13,319 nucleotides of DNA from CAZIKB01 sp964539665 (GTDB lineage Bacteria; Zhuqueibacterota; Zhuqueibacteria; Oceanimicrobiales; Oceanimicrobiaceae): positions 1 through 13,319 of the forward strand of contig CAZIKB010000153.1 in assembly GCA_964539665.1 (NCBI GenBank), in the 5' to 3' direction. The notes beneath the pieces were generated by a model, which searched no databases, was not told where the DNA came from, and was given only the letters and a program-made list of their open reading frames with translations. Each line of letters begins with the position of its first letter. Within the stretch, counting starts at the first letter, position 1. The translations under genes were made by a program, and so were the position numbers. Shown here piece by piece: positions 13,261 to 13,319 of the stretch.

Positions 13261-13319
13261 CTTCTGCAAAATGCTCTTTTTCTGTCATTCTGCTATATTG
13301 AAATGCAAATGCTTTTTAA
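13261..13319. repeat. Partial copy of the CTTCTGCAAAATG-ended element, cut by the window edge
   Basis: CTTCTGCAAAATG (13261-13273) equals the inverted right end of the 11038-11213 copy, and TTTTTCTGTCATTCTG follows at the same spacing. The usual GAAGAATC arm is not seen before the window ends, so it may be degenerate or incomplete. Confidence 0.55.

Noticed and set aside
1..13319. CRISPR arrays, tRNA or rRNA genes, transposase genes
   Set aside because: No regularly spaced direct repeats, no tRNA-like cloverleaf and no rRNA sequence recognised on either strand; the repeats carry no transposase.

Overview
The window looks like a chromosomal stretch from an uncultured member of the FCB group (Bacteroidota, Calditrichota, KSB1-like lineages). 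Four observations support this: a SusC/SusD outer-membrane uptake pair, a secreted enzyme ending in a FlgD-like type IX secretion sorting domain with the NYPNPFNP signature, several Cys-anchored lipoproteins, and strong GGAGG ribosome binding sites. A Calditrichota/KSB1-type genome is my best guess. The phylum is inference.

Layout. At the left edge is the 3' end of a gene for a hydrophobic C terminus (1-78, +), then a repeat copy. On the minus strand follow a secreted serine alpha/beta hydrolase with a T9SS tail (310-1734) and an exported D-aminoacylase-type amidohydrolase (1922-3541). Divergent from the latter is a small lipoprotein resembling a stand-alone TonB-receptor plug domain (3723-4109, +). 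The gap 4110-4591 holds a MITE-like element with terminal inverted repeats and 9-bp flanking direct repeats, a perfect AT-rich palindrome, and an intrinsic terminator for the next operon. That operon is susC-susD on the minus strand (SusC 5977-9264, SusD 4592-5959). Upstream of it lies a 737-bp AT-rich region (9265-10001) with several dyads, including three copies of a GRAACA-N2-TGTTNC site, and then a MurR/RpiR-family regulator gene (10002-10862, -). The right third holds another repeat copy, an exported protein with a C-terminal membrane anchor (11245-11895, +), an unrecognised probable lipoprotein (11986-12687, +), a second plug-like lipoprotein paralogous to the first (12840-13232, +), and the start of a fourth repeat copy.

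How the genes may work together. The simplest reading is an RpiR-controlled uptake locus. SusD captures and SusC imports an oligomeric ligand, and the exported D-aminoacylase and secreted hydrolase could process acylated or D-amino-acid-containing material nearby. The order rpiR > operators > susC > susD > terminator is strong. The link to the two enzymes is only proximity, because plus-strand and repeat sequence intervenes. The susCD genes are visibly richer in GC (hand-counted samples 50-65%) than rpiR and the right-hand genes (about 30-38%).

Most notable are the paired orphan plug-like lipoproteins, the candidate RpiR operators with one placed just downstream of a good minus-strand promoter, and the family of short inverted-repeat elements that share a core but carry two different outer ends.
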